Shown: piece after piece, positions 36,666 to 45,583 of the stretch
Numbering within the stretch: position 1 is the first letter of the stretch
Layout of the letters: the number at the start of each line of letters is the position of its first letter
NCBI RefSeq assembly: GCF_001482385.1
Contig: NZ_CP013611.1
Span: 930,001-994,000, forward strand
Length of the DNA stretch: 64,000 nt
Origin: Pseudoalteromonas rubra
Lineage (GTDB): Bacteria > Pseudomonadota > Gammaproteobacteria > Enterobacterales > Alteromonadaceae
Reading direction: 5' to 3'
Translations under genes and position numbers: made by a program
Notes under the pieces: model-generated
What the model saw: the letters and a program-made list of their open reading frames with translations, nothing else
What the model was told of the DNA's origin: nothing
Database searches by the model: none

Positions 36666-39600
36666 CTATTGTGGACACAAGATCTGCTGGTATAACGCCG
36701 GATCCTTTACCCCCAAACCACAAATATGTTCGTTTATTTCAATGACTCGTTCACCATCATTGAGTGCCAGCACCGCACAGCGTTTCATCATTAACTGATG
36801 TAGCTCCATTTGTGCTTTCGCAAAATAGTTTTCTGCATTAGCCAGAGCTTCAAGAGATGCCTCTTCAGCCCCCTTTATCCGAGCAATCCCGGCGCGTAAA
36901 CAATAACCATACCCTCTCGCTGAGTGAGCTATCTCTTTCAGCAGACTCTTTGCATCCTGTTCTGCAACTTTAAGCATGTTAGATGCCTGTGACGGGTCGC
37001 GTTGTGCGCAGGCAAGTGCCACCCTGCCATGTAAGAACAGGTAGTCCGTCCTGACCGCAAGCGAGCCAAACAGCCCGGCACGTTTCGCCAGGCGAACATC
37101 TTCACGCAATTTAACCCAGGTATTCTCGATATCCCCTGCCATCAGACCAATTTGAATGAGCGCTTTCGATGCAACCCAATGCTGATAAGTAAACTCGGCA
37201 AGCGGCCATGATGCTATCGCCTCATTGATAATGCCCCTGCCTTGCTGCATCTCACCATTGGCGGCGTGAAATACCCCCATAAACATAGTCAGTTCAACCA
37301 AAGAGAAGTGGTCTCCCCGAGATTTCGCATCCTGGATCCATTGTGGTGCTAACTCACCTATCTTGTGTATACGACCCATTAACCAAAAAATATGTGTCGC
37401 CGTTGTTCGCGCTATCACAGCGTTATTTTGCGCATTGAATATCTTGGTAGAGAACTGCTCCTCGGCATGCAATATCATTTCGATACTTGCCTGGTATTCA
37501 CTCTGGATTGACAGAGACACCCCCTCCAACAGCGTTCGATGCATTTCATACTCAGGCTCTGTGAGGCGCTCACCTAGCTTACTCGCCTGCTCAAAGATCC
37601 GCGAGCTAATCTTCTTATGTCTTGCTGTTCCGCCATAAGACAGCGCAAATGCGTATATATTCAATCCCTGAACCGTCCGTTTCAAATCCTTTTTATTTAT
37701 GGCCAAGCGCAAGCTTAGTAACGAAAAGTACAATCCTCTGATAGGATCCCAGTTACTTAAAGAGTTGGCCACAGAGAAGACCAGCTCTATTTTTGGGTCC
37801 GAGATATCAGCGCTTAACTTGTCCTTTTTCAGCCATCTCCGTTTCACTTCAAGCACCACAATACTCCAGATAATACGTAGCATCGCCGTTTTTGTTGAGC
37901 CCGGATAAGGTAATCGCCATTGTCTTAATAAGGGTTTAAAGAGGTCTTCGCCCTTTTCTATGTGTCCACCGTACATGAACTGACTGGCGGCGATGCCATT
38001 TAATCTAGCTCGCTCCGAGTCGCAGAGACCGTCTGTTTTTGCCAATTGAGCGAAAAGTTCAGCAGCCTGAACCCCATAACCACCTCTGGATAACGCAATG
38101 GCTCTTCGCTCAGTAAACTTATACTTTTCTGCCTGTCTGCTATCTGGCAACCAAGTGATCACCTGATGGCAGGTGTCAGCTTCCCGACTATAGGCCAGTG
38201 CCTGCTCAGCTTCGTCGGCCGCATGTATCATATAATCAATAGCACGTTGTGTTTGGCCAGACTGGTAAAACAGTTGTCCCAAAAACGCGTTATCCGTTTT
38301 ACGATCTTCAGCCAATGCCTCAGCCAATTTGCCAGCTCTGCTCTTCAAAAGCGCACTACACTCAATCGACAAGATTGATTCTCGAATTTGATCATGAAAG
38401 CACTGTACCTGATCGCCAGCCTGCACAACCAAAAGCCGCTGAGCTCGCAGACAGGTAAAGGCGAAATCATCAATATGAATATCACCCACAATGGCAAGGA
38501 TCGTATCAAGCTTGACTGGTTGGCCCGCAATGGCCACTAAACTGAGGATCTCTTTGGACTCTGAAGACAATTCATTTAATCGTAACTGTATGATCTCATA
38601 ACCGTCTATTTCGCCAATATCCGATTGCAAACCAAACTGGAGCAGCTGCTCCATTAAAAAAGGTACGCCCTTACTGATCCGCACAATATCCAGTGCACTG
38701 CTTGACTGAGCGGCCTGGCTGTCCTCAAGTAAAGCCTCCAGCATTTCTGTGCTCTGACTCTGTGTCAAGGGGTTAACCTTGATCTGCGTCATCCTAACCG
38801 GGCAGTCTGGCGCGTGCTGAAACTCTTCCAGCACTGCAGCAAAACGGTTGTCCTGTGACACTTCTGTACGCTTACTCAATATGACAAATGGGCGTTTTTC
38901 TGACAGGTACTCTAAAAAGCTGACAAGCAATTGCGCACTGTCTTCATCACCCCATTGAATATCATCCAGGAACAAAATGACTTGCTGCTTATTCACCAGT
39001 AAAGACAAGCTATTTGCCAGTGCTTTCATTGCCAGCGCCCGGATGTGCATCGCATCCATATTTGGATCACACTTTTCATGCGAGACAAATCCACGCAGCA
39101 CAGGAAATAAAATCGCCAAATACTGAAAACCATCGACAATATATCTGCACCGTATCTGAGGGGGAATTGAGCTCAGGTATTGCGCAAAGTCATCAATCAA
39201 CATATCCAGCGCTTTAAATGGCACGGTTTCTCGCTCGTGACACCGCCCTCGTAACACCACAACGTTGTCTAATGAACTTAGAAACTGCTCTACCAGGCTC
39301 GTTTTTCCTATACCAGGCGATCCCTCAATGCACATCAGCAGATGCTGTCTTGCTGTGTGTGCACAAAACGCCTCATTCAGCATCGCCAGTTCTTTTTCAC
39401 GACCCACAAAAACCCTGACCTCATCGGACATATCACTCGTTGCTAAAAAGGCATCATTGGCATCAAACGCCGCCAATACCTCTTTTCCTGTCGGTCGGTC
39501 GTGCGGATCAGGGGATAAAGCTCTCGCCAGGATAGCAATCAACGCCTCATGCAGGTGTTGATGCAGGATCATCGAGACCTGTTTCTCAAACATTCCTTTG

Positions 39601-40358
39601 TCATCTGGTAAGATGGCCAACTCTTTGGCGCTTCGTCCTGTCACCAGCTCAAGTATCACCACCGCATAGCTATACCAGTCACTTGCCGCTGTTTGCACTT
39701 GCCCTGATAAACACTCGGGAGCCATGTACTTTGGCGTCCCCAACTGCTGCAGCGGTGTGTGGCCCCGTTGAGCCGTTTTTAACTGGGAAACCCCGAAATC
39801 AAGTAATTTCAGCTCACCACCTGAAGTGAGAATAATGTTGTTTGGCTTGATATCTAAGTGCAGTACACCCCCACCATGCAATGCACATACGGCTCTGGCA
39901 AGTTGATGGGCCAGACTCAACACATCGAGCCTGAGTGGCGCAATATAGTCCTGTCTCGCAGGTGTACTGAGAATTGGTGAGTCAGTCGAACACAGGGGAC
40001 GCGTGGCCACTACGGTGTCCAGCATTGTGTCGCTATGACTTTGCGCGACAAAATGGCTGAGCAAGGAGCCTCTGATCAGCTCCATAACGATATAACACGC
40101 CCCTTCTATAAAGGTGAGACCAAACAGCCCCACTAAGTTTGGATGTGCTATCTGCGCGACTTGTCGATACTCTAACTTGAACCGATAAAGCGACACAGGC
40201 TCGGTGCCCTGGATGGTTTTCAGGGCAACAAATCGATTGTTTGCCTCATCCCAGGCTTCATATACCACCCCCATCCCGCCTCGGCCTAATATGCCTCGAA
40301 TGACGTAATCGCCAATACGGGATGGGTAGTTTACTGTTTGTTTGGAAAACACTGACAA
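36666..40358 (-). CDS. Ser/Thr protein kinase fused to STAND-type ATPase and helical repeats
   Basis: A 1230-residue, probably cytoplasmic protein. Residues ~14-300 are a Hanks-type kinase: GRGGMG (25-30), lysine K47 in VALKT, HLDIKPNN (167-174; Leu replaces the Arg of HRD), DFG 187-189 and APE 213-215. An extra ~35-residue stretch rich in Ser/Thr follows the hinge. Residues ~315-640 are an AAA/STAND ATPase with Walker A GSPGIGKTS (346-353) and Walker B ILFLDD (461-466). The rest is helical and TPR-like, without a DNA-binding end. The TTG start (or GTG at 40352) is 2 bases after the oxidase stop, so the two are translationally coupled. It likely senses a signal and phosphorylates an unknown partner. 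Confidence 0.88.
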   Translation of the reverse strand: MSVFSKQTVNYPSRIGDYVIRGILGRGGMGVVYEAWDEANNRFVALKTIQGTEPVSLYRFKLEYRQVAQIAHPNLVGLFGLTFIEGACYIVMELIRGSLLSHFVAQSHSDTMLDTVVATRPLCSTDSPILSTPARQDYIAPLRLDVLSLAHQLARAVCALHGGGVLHLDIKPNNIILTSGGELKLLDFGVSQLKTAQRGHTPLQQLGTPKYMAPECLSGQVQTAASDWYSYAVVILELVTGRSAKELAILPDDKGMFEKQVSMILHQHLHEALIAILARALSPDPHDRPTGKEVLAAFDANDAFLATSDMSDEVRVFVGREKELAMLNEAFCAHTARQHLLMCIEGSPGIGKTSLVEQFLSSLDNVVVLRGRCHERETVPFKALDMLIDDFAQYLSSIPPQIRCRYIVDGFQYLAILFPVLRGFVSHEKCDPNMDAMHIRALAMKALANSLSLLVNKQQVILFLDDIQWGDEDSAQLLVSFLEYLSEKRPFVILSKRTEVSQDNRFAAVLEEFQHAPDCPVRMTQIKVNPLTQSQSTEMLEALLEDSQAAQSSSALDIVRISKGVPFLMEQLLQFGLQSDIGEIDGYEIIQLRLNELSSESKEILSLVAIAGQPVKLDTILAIVGDIHIDDFAFTCLRAQRLLVVQAGDQVQCFHDQIRESILSIECSALLKSRAGKLAEALAEDRKTDNAFLGQLFYQSGQTQRAIDYMIHAADEAEQALAYSREADTCHQVITWLPDSRQAEKYKFTERRAIALSRGGYGVQAAELFAQLAKTDGLCDSERARLNGIAASQFMYGGHIEKGEDLFKPLLRQWRLPYPGSTKTAMLRIIWSIVVLEVKRRWLKKDKLSADISDPKIELVFSVANSLSNWDPIRGLYFSLLSLRLAINKKDLKRTVQGLNIYAFALSYGGTARHKKISSRIFEQASKLGERLTEPEYEMHRTLLEGVSLSIQSEYQASIEMILHAEEQFSTKIFNAQNNAVIARTTATHIFWLMGRIHKIGELAPQWIQDAKSRGDHFSLVELTMFMGVFHAANGEMQQGRGIINEAIASWPLAEFTYQHWVASKALIQIGLMAGDIENTWVKLREDVRLAKRAGLFGSLAVRTDYLFLHGRVALACAQRDPSQASNMLKVAEQDAKSLLKEIAHSARGYGYCLRAGIARIKGAEEASLEALANAENYFAKAQMELHQLMMKRCAVLALNDGERVIEINEHICGLGVKDPALYQQILCPQ

Positions 40359-40360
40359 GG

Positions 40361-42577
40361 TTACGACTCGCGGTTTTGTCCAAATAAACGCTTCAGGAAC
40401 TCAACCTGACGCGGATCGTCGCTAGTGAATCCGTCCAGGATTGCCTGATACGCCTGCGGCGATACGCGGGCCACTTCAGCCAGCGCATCAACAGCAATCT
40501 CATCATTGCTATTAAACAACTGTACTGCCCGTAACTTCAGCTGGGTGCCTACGCCGCCCTTTAGCTCACATTGTCTGGTTTCATCACCGAGTATGGCCGA
40601 TATCAAATTGTCAATCTGACTGTCGGAAATGATATGCAAAGCAGTCCCCAGCTCTAACAACGCCTCAATACCTCGGATAAATACGTAAGCGAGTGTTTTC
40701 ACTTCATTCCAGTCTTTGCTGTAAGAAGACATATCCTTAGGCTGTGGTACTTCAAACCCGGCGCCCTGGATCCGCTGCTGTGCCGCATATTGGCCTGCAT
40801 ACAAGCCACCGTTCATATAACCCAGGTCGAGTCGATTATCTGAGTACTGTGAAATGGGTACTATCCCTGCTTTTTCAGGCTGGCTGGACGTCAAAGCGAG
40901 GGTCGCATTCGGACTCTGATTACCTGCCTTTGCAGAATCCCCATCCGACTTATCATCAACGTCTTTAGGGTTTATAAACGCCATAGCATTCGGCGTTTCT
41001 GGGTGCAGGTTACGTGCCACCTCAGAGGAGGTAAAATAGATAAGATCTCGCCATGGTGTATTTGCAAAAGCCATCGCCGACTTACCATCTTGCACAGGCT
41101 CAGTCAGGACGCCAGGCGCGAATACCGTGTTTGGTCCGCCTCCTATAAATGCGCCTTTTTCAAAACCACTTTTGTCTGTTTGTTTAGCCCACAGATTAGC
41201 AGTGATGGCAATGGGTTCCATTGCGGGTTCATAATCATATTCACCAGTGAACAGGTAACTAATATATTTAGTCAAAAAGCGCCTTAACGCCTCGTCAGGA
41301 TCACTGCCAGATTTAGCAATTGACGCTTCCAGTTCAGTAATTTGATCGCCAATGGTAAAGGTCATTAAACAAGGTCTTGGCTGACCATTTGCATCACAGG
41401 CTGTATTGTCCATGGTCCACAAAACCGGATATGACGCACCACCTGAGTAGCCCTGCCACCCGGTACCATCTATGTCATTCCACCAACTGGTCTCATAGAA
41501 TACTTGCGCCTTCAAAGTTCTGCCCATCTTTTGATTCATGAGCACTTTGTAGGACTCGTCTAAATCTGCTGGCCACTGGATTTTGTTTGCTGTATGAGGT
41601 GATACCGCCACAATGAGTTTTTTCGCGCGATGGACGACCCCATCAGACAGAGTCAAGCAAACCGGAAATTCAGCCTGCTCATCCACCGAAACAGATTCAA
41701 TCACCTGCTCATAGTGAATGCTGTCCTTAAAATCTTTGCTCATATATTCCAGAACTTTCCCGAATCCACATCGTAACCAGTATTGCTGAGGGCCATTTTT
41801 CGCATCGTTGACTTCATTGAAAAATCCGCCGTTGCACGCACAATACCAGAAGAAGTATAACGCTGATATTTCGCTTGGATTAACTGATAACAGGGCCTGA
41901 GCCGCGATGGTTATGGAATCAAGCGCCGTTGGTGTCATATAACCACGGCGTGGTTTTTCATGCAGCCATTGCTCGAGTGTAATGGCGTCCAGTTGTTTAG
42001 CGGTATATAAACCATTAAAGTCTGACGCCCAGGGCTGGTCCACGTTGATGCATGATTCAATAAACAAGATATCCAGTGACACCAGGCCTATCGCAGCAAC
42101 ACTGCGTTTGCCGATACCGCTGGGTAACCCGGTAATACAATATGGCGTCTGGAACTTATTAAACGGGAACCGCTTTGGCTCGTTGTTCTCATCTCTGAGA
42201 ATTAACACTTGCTCTGGAAAATCAAGTCTCTCTGCAAAGTTGTCTACAATATAGGGAGGTAACGTATCCTTTTTGTACTCCGTGTCCGATGTATCCGGGT
42301 GTACATAATCAGGGTAGTGAGTTTTCAGCCAGGTATAGAACGGTTTGCCTTTAACCACAGACCATAAAGGCTCCTGCGACTCACCGATGTATTGAGAGCC
42401 GTGTTCATATTCCACACCTGATGTATCAAGGTGTTGCGTGGTTTTGAAACTGAAGTTTCGCCCGCCCAGCCGATTACTTGCTTCGAGGATCGCAAAATCT
42501 TGCTGGTTATTCTGCAGCTCGGCTGCCGCCGCTAAGCCTGTAAATCCTGCACCAATAATAATGGTATCTTTGTTCAT
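40361..42577 (-). CDS. FAD-dependent amine/L-amino-acid oxidase-like protein
   Basis: A 738-residue flavoprotein. The Rossmann motif IIGAGFTGLAAAAEL (7-21), an acidic ribose-binding residue (E32) and RLGGR (36-40) define the monoamine oxidase/amino acid oxidase superfamily. The C-terminal FAD motif is GYMNGGLYAGQYAA (about 586-599). It is longer than usual: a hydrophilic Ser/Asp/Asn-rich insert of about 60 residues precedes that motif, and some 135 residues follow it. No signal peptide is visible. The ribosome site AGAAGGAGA is strong. Substrate unknown; H2O2-producing oxidases of this kind are known in Pseudoalteromonas. It is coupled to the STAND kinase gene. Confidence 0.82.
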   Translation of the reverse strand: MNKDTIIIGAGFTGLAAAAELQNNQQDFAILEASNRLGGRNFSFKTTQHLDTSGVEYEHGSQYIGESQEPLWSVVKGKPFYTWLKTHYPDYVHPDTSDTEYKKDTLPPYIVDNFAERLDFPEQVLILRDENNEPKRFPFNKFQTPYCITGLPSGIGKRSVAAIGLVSLDILFIESCINVDQPWASDFNGLYTAKQLDAITLEQWLHEKPRRGYMTPTALDSITIAAQALLSVNPSEISALYFFWYCACNGGFFNEVNDAKNGPQQYWLRCGFGKVLEYMSKDFKDSIHYEQVIESVSVDEQAEFPVCLTLSDGVVHRAKKLIVAVSPHTANKIQWPADLDESYKVLMNQKMGRTLKAQVFYETSWWNDIDGTGWQGYSGGASYPVLWTMDNTACDANGQPRPCLMTFTIGDQITELEASIAKSGSDPDEALRRFLTKYISYLFTGEYDYEPAMEPIAITANLWAKQTDKSGFEKGAFIGGGPNTVFAPGVLTEPVQDGKSAMAFANTPWRDLIYFTSSEVARNLHPETPNAMAFINPKDVDDKSDGDSAKAGNQSPNATLALTSSQPEKAGIVPISQYSDNRLDLGYMNGGLYAGQYAAQQRIQGAGFEVPQPKDMSSYSKDWNEVKTLAYVFIRGIEALLELGTALHIISDSQIDNLISAILGDETRQCELKGGVGTQLKLRAVQLFNSNDEIAVDALAEVARVSPQAYQAILDGFTSDDPRQVEFLKRLFGQNRES

Positions 42578-42913
42578 ATACGTCTCCTTCTCATGAAATT
42601 GACTGCCAATGAAGCAGGCAGCGACTAGTGAGAGTTAAGTTAACATTCGTTGTATAAGCGATATTATAACAAGCTTAGCAATGCGCAAAACATCTTATAA
42701 AGCAAAGACTTGAAAAAAACACTCGATGCATTGAATGATTTTCATCATTATTCTGATTTAATCTATATATTGGTAGAATTGCAATAATTGAATGGATTGA
42801 TCATTAAAAATATTCAAGTTTATTTGGCGTATGTTGAAGGAGCATTATGTAGAGAGTAGTTGCAGGAAGGAGTACGGGCCCGAAGCAGGCCTCGTACTGT
42901 AGACATATGGCAG
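42578..42913. other. AT-rich intergenic region before the oxidase gene
   Basis: 336 bases. The part about 42650-42850 is visibly AT-rich with many TATAA/ATAT stretches, suiting a promoter region for the oxidase-kinase pair. Near its edge (42871-42898) lies a 10-bp hairpin with one bulge (AGTACG-GGCC against GGCC-T-CGTACT) that could end the transcript of the upstream 356-residue protein gene. Confidence 0.5.
42871..42898 (-). terminator. hairpin downstream of the 356-residue protein gene
   Basis: AGTACGGGCC pairs with GGCCTCGTACT (one bulged T) around a 7-base loop, 16 bases after the stop codon. On the minus strand it is followed by CTCCTTCCTG, only moderately T-rich, so termination strength is uncertain. 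Confidence 0.5.
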
Positions 42914-43984
42914 TTAATCTGACAGACCAGACACAGGCGTGTTGCCCACGACCATCTCTGTCACGGGCATACTCTGGCGCAATGCCACAGTATTCGCCGC
43001 AGTATTGCCCAGGAACACGGTTTGTGCCCCTTTCGTAAAACTATCATTGTGGATGCACTGAGGGCGAATAGCGAGTGCACTCCCATCGTTTGGTACCTCG
43101 AACACCGTGAAATGGAACTGCTCATTGGTGACGGTACGATAATAGCCGTCTTCGTGGTTGCAGTTGAATCTGCGACCTAGCAGTATTCTGGAAACCGTCG
43201 GTTCTTTAAAGGCCGGATCTATGCCTGTCGCCGGAAGCCAGATATGGGGGAAAGGATGATGCTCTACAAATAAGCCTCCACCTTTAGTTGGGCTAAACTC
43301 ATACTCTGTCACATACTCAGGTAGCTTCTGATCGTACTGAATGCCCCACAAATCCTGTGTGAAGCCTAAGTCAAACTGCTCGCCCGGCTGAAGTAACGTT
43401 CCACCATAGTAAGCGAGCGTCTCAAGGTAATTACATTGCTCTTGCTCAGTTGAGCCAAATCGCAACAATGGAAATGTGAGCGACACTGGCTCACCGGCAC
43501 ACTCAGGGTTGAGTATAAGCTGGCCAGTACTACCAAACACGTTAGAGGCGCCGTCCAGGCCAGCGATCCCCGCACCGTCCGTTGCAGCAGTCCAAAAACC
43601 ACTTACAGCCAACGCATTATCAGCCTCTGGCGGCTTACCTGTGCGCACATCGTGAAGCTGGTTAAGACGCGTGATAAGGTCCCCCTTTGGGTTAAGTGGT
43701 GCCCTGTCACTCTGAATTACTTGATTCGCTGCGTTTGGATCAAGGTGAACAATTGTGCCTGTCCGAATTGGGCCAAACAATCCGGTGGTTGTTTGCAATA
43801 GATGTGTGCCTACTTTACGGTCAAGCACCGCCCCGTTTAAAAACTCAAAGTTGTTATCCAAATCAGCATCGGACACACCTTGAGTAACATATTGCCAGCG
43901 CTGCTCTTTCATCTGCTGAGCCCGATACTCAGCCAACGTCTCCCCTCCAAACCCCATGACCCTTTTAATTGTAACATGTGACAT
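42914..43984 (-). CDS. uncharacterised 356-residue protein upstream of the oxidase
   Basis: I do not recognise the family. The ATG at 43984 has AAGGAG 8 bases upstream; the frame continues to 44047 without ribosome site. No signal peptide or membrane helix is visible, so it should be cytoplasmic. The N-terminal part is charged (GGETLAEYRAQQMKEQRW), the middle is Gly/Thr-rich, and the last third contains VEHHPFPHIWLPATG, NCNHEDGYYRT and RPQCIHND, a spread of histidines and cysteines that might bind metal in a beta-rich, perhaps cupin-like, fold (speculative). Same strand as oxidase and kinase, separated by an AT-rich gap; possibly partner or substrate-handling protein. Confidence 0.6.
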   Translation of the reverse strand: MSHVTIKRVMGFGGETLAEYRAQQMKEQRWQYVTQGVSDADLDNNFEFLNGAVLDRKVGTHLLQTTTGLFGPIRTGTIVHLDPNAANQVIQSDRAPLNPKGDLITRLNQLHDVRTGKPPEADNALAVSGFWTAATDGAGIAGLDGASNVFGSTGQLILNPECAGEPVSLTFPLLRFGSTEQEQCNYLETLAYYGGTLLQPGEQFDLGFTQDLWGIQYDQKLPEYVTEYEFSPTKGGGLFVEHHPFPHIWLPATGIDPAFKEPTVSRILLGRRFNCNHEDGYYRTVTNEQFHFTVFEVPNDGSALAIRPQCIHNDSFTKGAQTVFLGNTAANTVALRQSMPVTEMVVGNTPVSGLSD

Positions 43985-44160
43985 GTTTTTGCTCCTTACC
44001 GCGTAACTTACTTTGCTCTGTGGTTGTAGGTGCCTGATCGCACCCACCCTGAGTAGAGTCGAAAATCGGCTTTTTTGCCATTACGACCCATTACGCGGAA
44101 GTGCTTTATGGCCTGGGGATTATTTGCTAATGTACCCAATTTAACCAGGGTGCGTAGACA

Positions 44161-44406
44161 ATGAGAAATACGGTACCGGAAGCTTGGTATTTGGTGATAT
44201 TAATCGTGGCGGTGGCTGTACTGCCATTTTTTGTTGGTTTGCTCACTATGAAGGTATACAGGCACTTCAGGCCTTTAGAGCGGAATGAGCAAGACAGTAT
44301 CGGTCTGGCTGATCTGACCGAGAACAGAGACGGCTTTTTCAAACTCTTTTTTGTCGGACTGCTTATCTGCCTGCCCGTCTTTTTATTGCTCTATCAAGCC
44401 GGCTAA
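44161..44406 (+). CDS. small two-helix membrane protein
   Basis: This 81-residue frame has two hydrophobic segments (about 9-28 and 61-78) joined by a charged loop (residues ~32-58), the pattern of a small inner-membrane protein. No family is recognised and the ribosome site is weak. A perfect 9-bp inverted repeat (CAAGCCGGC/GCCGGCTTG, 44395-44420) spans its stop codon. The reading frame is plausible because the charge and helix pattern are protein-like, but its expression is uncertain. Confidence 0.55.
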   Translation: MRNTVPEAWYLVILIVAVAVLPFFVGLLTMKVYRHFRPLERNEQDSIGLADLTENRDGFFKLFFVGLLICLPVFLLLYQAG

Positions 44407-44420
44407 GGTCTGCCGGCTTG
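44395..44420. terminator. hairpin over the stop codon of the small membrane protein
   Basis: The perfect 9-bp arms CAAGCCGGC and GCCGGCTTG enclose 8 bases. No T-run follows on either strand; it lies between convergent genes. Confidence 0.45.
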
Positions 44421-44446
44421 ATATGAAGGTAAAAGTGTTACTGTAT

Positions 44447-45583
44447 TTATAAACCAAACACCACTTTTTCACTTTTTAGCATTCTGCTACTCAGGTAAGT
44501 AAACAGCCCAAATAATGCCAAAGTTGAGGCCGACGCCACCCCCAGTGGTGCCAGCGGTAAGGCGTTACCTTTTATCAGTTCAATCATCGCGTATTGCTGC
44601 GCAGCAATCGGCAACCATTGAATTGTCTCGGTGGCGATATCGTAGCTGGTCATCATGCTCAAACCTACCGGTACCATCAGTACCATAGTGACGTAGGATT
44701 GTGCCTCTTTAAACGACTTCGCCATAAAAGAAACAAAGATCAGCATACTGGCAGACATGAGTGCGATTGGAATACCGATGATCAGGCTAACCACAATGAA
44801 GCGCAGATCCAGGGTAATACTAAAGCCCAGCTGCTCCCAGGCCACCATGGCATAGGCAAACTTTGATACGATCAGCACCAGGGCCAGCCCCAGAACCGAA
44901 AAAGTCGCAATCGCAGCAACTTTAGCCAGTACAATCTGCATACTACTGAGCGGATGACTGAGCAATAGTGCCAGTGAATTACGTTCACGCTCGCCTGCAC
45001 TGGTATCTATTCCTAAGTTCATCGCAGAATAAAAAACCGCAATGATAATAGATAAAGTGACAATCCCCAGAAACAAGCCGCCTTTGGCATCTGGCGTGGC
45101 CTGATCCTGCGTTTGCACATCAAGGGCGCGCATTAACCCCGGATCGATCCCCCGAGCGACCAGACGTAATCCCGCGACTTCGCTGTTATACCTTAGTAAT
45201 GCCGTTTCCAGTCGCCGAACTGACTTTATCAGCTTGCTATCAGACTTATCAGCAACAATCACTACTGTTGCACTGCGACCTGTCGCCATATCCTGCTGAT
45301 ACGCGTCATCAATCTCCAAACGGATAGGTTTTGTATCGGCTTCATCACTGTGGCTTATGTCGACACTGCCCAGATACTGCACCAGATTAGGCGCACGTTC
45401 TGCACCAGAAATGGTGATCTTAAGGGCTTCAGGTGAAGCCATTTGTTGTAACAGTATAGAAAACAGCAAACACATCACGATCGGCGCGCCAAACGCATAA
45501 TAAAGCCCGGCCATGACCGAACGTTTATCGCGATACGCATCCAATAGCTCTTTCTTGAACAGGATATTGACTTGCTTCATCAT
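44447..45583 (-). CDS. ABC-2 type transporter permease (NatB-like)
   Basis: A 378-residue membrane protein: one N-terminal helix (about 27-47), a large extracytoplasmic domain (about 50-170), then five to six helices in the C-terminal half, the NatB/YhaP layout. The SAGERERNSLALLLSHPLSS segment in the loop after the second helix is typical of NatB-like permeases. With the ATPase encoded immediately upstream (ATGA overlap at 45580-45583) it forms an exporter. Known relatives pump Na+ or unknown substrates; the substrate cannot be assigned here. Confidence 0.88.
   Translation of the reverse strand: MMKQVNILFKKELLDAYRDKRSVMAGLYYAFGAPIVMCLLFSILLQQMASPEALKITISGAERAPNLVQYLGSVDISHSDEADTKPIRLEIDDAYQQDMATGRSATVVIVADKSDSKLIKSVRRLETALLRYNSEVAGLRLVARGIDPGLMRALDVQTQDQATPDAKGGLFLGIVTLSIIIAVFYSAMNLGIDTSAGERERNSLALLLSHPLSSMQIVLAKVAAIATFSVLGLALVLIVSKFAYAMVAWEQLGFSITLDLRFIVVSLIIGIPIALMSASMLIFVSFMAKSFKEAQSYVTMVLMVPVGLSMMTSYDIATETIQWLPIAAQQYAMIELIKGNALPLAPLGVASASTLALFGLFTYLSSRMLKSEKVVFGL

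Noticed and set aside
36666..40358. LuxR-type STAND regulator (MalT-like)
   Set aside because: No C-terminal helix-turn-helix could be seen; the protein ends within helical repeats.
40361..43984. lysine oxidase system of LodA/LodB type
   Set aside because: LodA is a quinoprotein with a different sequence. The 738-residue protein here is a FAD Rossmann oxidase and the 356-residue protein is not LodB-like.
44127..44342. minus-strand frame opposite the small membrane protein
   Set aside because: The plus-strand frame has the two-helix, charged-loop pattern of a real small membrane protein; the opposite frame lacks features.
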